Positions 61,764 to 64,000 of a DNA stretch of 64,000 nt are shown in pieces. The stretch lies in the NCBI RefSeq assembly GCF_934725225.1, contig NZ_CAKVAM010000005.1, positions 1 to 64,000 on the forward strand. Direction: 5' to 3'. Within the stretch, counting starts at the first letter, position 1. Every line of letters starts with the position of its first letter. The position numbers and the translations under genes are program-made. The stretch is from an uncultured Treponema sp. (GTDB lineage Bacteria > Spirochaetota > Spirochaetia > Treponematales > Treponemataceae). The notes under the pieces are model-generated. The model was not told the origin of the DNA. It did no database searches and saw nothing but the letters and a program-made list of their open reading frames with translations.

Positions 61764-62147
61764 ATGATTTTTGGTGTTGGCTGCGATATAACAAAAGTTT
61801 CTCGTTTTGAAAAATGGGTTTTATCCAAAGATATGATAAGCCGGTTTTACAACGAAAATGAACGTATTTCTGAAAGCGCAGGACTTCAGCGTAAATGCGA
61901 ATTTTATGCGAGCCGTTTTGCGGCAAAAGAAGCATTTTCAAAAGCGCTTGGAACTGGAATTCGCGGATTCAATTTAAATGAAGTTTTTATTTCAAAAGAC
62001 GATAATGAAAAGCCTGAAATAAAAGTTTTAGGAAACGCAAAAAAATTGCTTGAAGAAAAATGCGGTGAAAAATACAAAATCCATGTTTCGCTTAGCCATG
62101 AAAAAGAATATGCTTTGGCGTTCGTTGCAATCGAAATAATTGCGTAA
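61764..62147 (+). CDS. acpS: holo-[acyl-carrier-protein] synthase
   Basis: AcpS moves 4'-phosphopantetheine from CoA onto acyl carrier protein. The 127-residue product has the metal-binding GCDITKVSRF (Asp8) and FAAKEAFSKALGTG motifs, and HVSLSHEKEYALAFV at the C-terminus. The start lies 8 nt after the cdaR stop. Length is normal. It belongs to the dxs-truA run. Confidence 0.94.
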   Translation: MIFGVGCDITKVSRFEKWVLSKDMISRFYNENERISESAGLQRKCEFYASRFAAKEAFSKALGTGIRGFNLNEVFISKDDNEKPEIKVLGNAKKLLEEKCGEKYKIHVSLSHEKEYALAFVAIEIIA

Positions 62148-62175
62148 TTGAAAAATAAATTTTGCGGAGGAAAAA

Positions 62176-63084
62176 ATGGCAACGCAATTCAATAGAAAAA
62201 CTTTTTTAACAGAAGCTGAAAAAAAGCCCGCGGTTTCTTATTGGGCAAAAGAAGATGCTTTGTGTCCAGTCTGCCGCAAAAAATTCAGGCAAGAACTTAT
62301 GCATCAAGGTGGCGGCAGAACTATCGCAGGAAATCTTACTGACGAGCTTCATAGAAATTACGAGCCTTCAAAAAAATACGGAAGAGTTTATCCGCTTATT
62401 TATGAAATCGGCTGCTGTCCTCATTGCCACACCGCTTTGTTTTGGAAAGATTTCAAGGACATAAAAGACCCGGAAACTTTTGACAGAATTATGCAGGATG
62501 AGCAGCATAGAATAAAAGAAGTTGAAGCGATTTTTCCGCATTACGATTTAAATGACGAGCGGACTTTGTACGACGGAACTGCAATGTATTATCTTGCGCT
62601 TCTTTGCTATGAGAAGGCAGACATTGCTTACGCTCCGACTTTTAAGCGCGCTGAAATTTCTTTGCGGCTTGCCTGGCTTTGCAATGAAATTGAACGAGTT
62701 TGCCCGGATCATAATTATGGTTATATCGCTCAGGTTTTTTACAGAAAGGCTTTGTTTTTTTATCAGCAGACTTTGATTAATGAAACTGGACGAATTGAAT
62801 CAATAGAATCTGTTGCAAACTTTGGTCCTGACACTGATAAAAACTATGGCTACGATGGCGTGATTTATTTAAGCGGACTTTTGGAATACAAGTATGGTCA
62901 GCGAGAAAATCAAGAACTTAGGCTGAAAAAACTTGATGAAAGCAAAAAGGCGATTGCAAGAATTTTCGGATTGGGAAAATCCAGCAAGGCAAAACCAGGC
63001 CCGCTTCTTGAAGTTGCAAAATCGCTTTATGACAAAATGACTTCCGAGCTTTCTTCTAATAATATTTTCAGCGAAGATGACTAA
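62176..63084 (+). CDS. DUF2225 family protein
   Basis: The 302-residue cytoplasmic protein has two CxxC pairs, CPVCRKKF near 32 and CCPHCH near 85, which probably bind zinc. A long helical part with TPR-like spacing follows. The layout matches DUF2225, whose function is unknown. GCGGAGG precedes the ATG. The end overlaps truA by 8 bp. Confidence 0.85.
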   Translation: MATQFNRKTFLTEAEKKPAVSYWAKEDALCPVCRKKFRQELMHQGGGRTIAGNLTDELHRNYEPSKKYGRVYPLIYEIGCCPHCHTALFWKDFKDIKDPETFDRIMQDEQHRIKEVEAIFPHYDLNDERTLYDGTAMYYLALLCYEKADIAYAPTFKRAEISLRLAWLCNEIERVCPDHNYGYIAQVFYRKALFFYQQTLINETGRIESIESVANFGPDTDKNYGYDGVIYLSGLLEYKYGQRENQELRLKKLDESKKAIARIFGLGKSSKAKPGPLLEVAKSLYDKMTSELSSNNIFSEDD

Positions 63085-63862
63085 TATTCTTCTTACAGTT
63101 TCTTATGACGGAACTGATTTTTGCGGCTGGCAAAGACAGGACAAATCTGACAATGGAAGTCCAGTCCGCACAGTTCAGGGCGAAATTGAAAACGCGCTTT
63201 TTAAAATGCTGAAAGTTCCTGTAAAACTTTCTGGCAGCGGAAGAACCGACAGCGGAGTTCATGCGGTGGGGCAGGCTGCAAATTTTGAATCTCCAATTGA
63301 TACAATTCCCTGCGAAAATTATGTGCGGGCTTTAAATGGAATTCTTCCGCAGGACATAAGAATTTTAAAAGCACGTGTAGTTGAAAAAGATTTCAGCTCA
63401 AGATTTTGCGCGACTTCAAGATTGTACAGATATTTTATCCAGACAAAAAATCCGCCTCTTGCAAGTGAAAGCCGCTACAGATGGTTCATTCCGTTCCGCC
63501 CGGAAATTGATTCTTTAAATGAAATATGCACTTGTCTTCGCGGTGAAATTGACTGCGCTTCGTTTGCAGCTTCTGGAGATTCAAGCCTTTCAACAAAAAG
63601 ATATATTGATAACGCGTTTTTTTACTGGGACAAGGAAAATACTGATTTGCTTGTTTTTCAAATTGAAGCAAATGCTTTTCTTTGGAAAATGGTCAGATCC
63701 ATTACAGGCACTCTTATTCAGCTTGCGCAGAAAAAATGCAGCCCGGACGAATTTAAAAAAATTCTTGAAAGCCGCGACAGAACTAAAGCCGGAATTACCG
63801 CGCCGCCAACCGGACTTTTTTTGTGGGAAGTAAAATTTGATGGAATCCGCCGCCATGTTTAA
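63077..63862 (+). CDS. truA: tRNA pseudouridine synthase A
   Basis: TruA makes pseudouridine at positions 38-40 of tRNA anticodon stems. The 261-residue protein has LTVSYDGTDFCGWQRQ and the catalytic Asp58 in GSGRTDSGVHA, followed by CATSRLYRYFIQTK and a C-terminal FLWKMVRSITGTLIQL. All match the family, with normal length. It closes the long run that begins with dxs. Confidence 0.95.
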   Translation: MTNILLTVSYDGTDFCGWQRQDKSDNGSPVRTVQGEIENALFKMLKVPVKLSGSGRTDSGVHAVGQAANFESPIDTIPCENYVRALNGILPQDIRILKARVVEKDFSSRFCATSRLYRYFIQTKNPPLASESRYRWFIPFRPEIDSLNEICTCLRGEIDCASFAASGDSSLSTKRYIDNAFFYWDKENTDLLVFQIEANAFLWKMVRSITGTLIQLAQKKCSPDEFKKILESRDRTKAGITAPPTGLFLWEVKFDGIRRHV

Positions 63863-63912
63863 TTGCGTTGCTTCTTGATGAAATTTGCTAAATCTTTTAT
63901 TCTTTTTGTGCT

Positions 63913-64000
63913 ATGAAATTTTTTAAAAATCTTCTGGTTGCTTTTGCTTTTATTTCTGTTTTTTGCGGATGCAGAAAAGGAAAAATAGTTTCTTCCGTAG
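63913..64000 (+). CDS. putative lipoprotein, 5' end only
   Basis: A frame opens at ATG 63913, 50 nt after truA, and runs off the window. The first 29 codons read KFFKNLLVAFAFISVFCGC followed by RKGK, a lipoprotein signal with Cys20 as the likely acylated residue. Nothing more can be said of its function. No strong ribosome site is visible. Confidence 0.55.
   Translation, partial: MKFFKNLLVAFAFISVFCGCRKGKIVSSV

Overview
The window reads as chromosomal DNA of a Treponema (Spirochaetota). The reasons are the flgB-flgC-fliE-fliF-fliG-fliH-fliI-fliJ order, many lipoproteins with a loose lipobox, a two-domain RibBA, a eukaryote-like type 2 IleRS, a TGS/SAD/uridine kinase fusion and a tiny COX24/AURKAIP1-type basic protein. 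Base composition is AT-rich (roughly 40% GC) with frequent GGA-glycine and AAA-lysine codons. A gut or rumen Treponema is likely, but I cannot name the species. I see no phage, insertion sequence, CRISPR array or tRNA gene; the window is mostly dense housekeeping DNA.

Layout. 1-130: 3' end of a 5S rRNA and its terminator. 0.2-2.6 kb (-): lnt and a BioY-like gene. 2.6-7.4 kb (+): divergent galactokinase, surE, a TPR protein and an exported TPR/NHL/vWA protein. 7.3-10.5 kb (-): dinB and an unknown membrane protein. 10.6-15.2 kb (+): GHKL-like protein, lipoprotein, trmB, ligA. 15.2-20.7 kb (-): M23 peptidase, recJ, pyrimidine phosphorylase, recO. 20.7-27.8 kb (+): flagellar basal body and export operon. 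27.8-32.6 kb (-): TGS-uridine kinase, ParB-domain protein, class A PBP. 32.7-36.2 kb (+): complete riboflavin operon ribD-ribE-ribBA-ribH. 36.2-39.7 kb: hisS (-), coaX (+), NeuB-family synthase (-). 39.7-40.1 kb: the only long gap, holding a candidate small RNA. 40.1-44.9 kb (+): ileS and two lipoproteins. 44.9-52.4 kb (-): degenerate GGDEF protein, two DUF115 (Maf/MptE-like) proteins and a 1016-residue acidic protein. 52.5-57.1 kb: FtsB-like protein, sua5, an exported protein, smpB, signal peptidase I, hemW and a 29-codon gene. 57.2-64 kb (+): dxs-folP-cdaA-cdaR-acpS-DUF2225-truA and the start of a lipoprotein gene.

The most interesting observations are these. (1) A recurrent leaderless arrangement: many first genes of transcripts have a -35/-10 pair with a 17-bp spacer whose -10 box ends 6-8 nt before the start codon, while genes inside operons have Shine-Dalgarno sites. 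(2) A close match to the sigma-28 consensus directly in front of flgB. (3) A signal peptidase I whose catalytic lysine position reads Arg (AGG). (4) An ~89-nt structured, terminator-ended candidate small RNA upstream of the NeuB-family gene. (5) Two tandem DUF115 proteins plus a NeuB-family enzyme, suggesting flagellin glycosylation with a nonulosonate-like sugar. (6) A very acidic protein with repeated D/E-I-D-L-D-x-F-M motifs. (7) Four copies of a TGTCATT-type palindromic repeat, one inside the flagellar operon.
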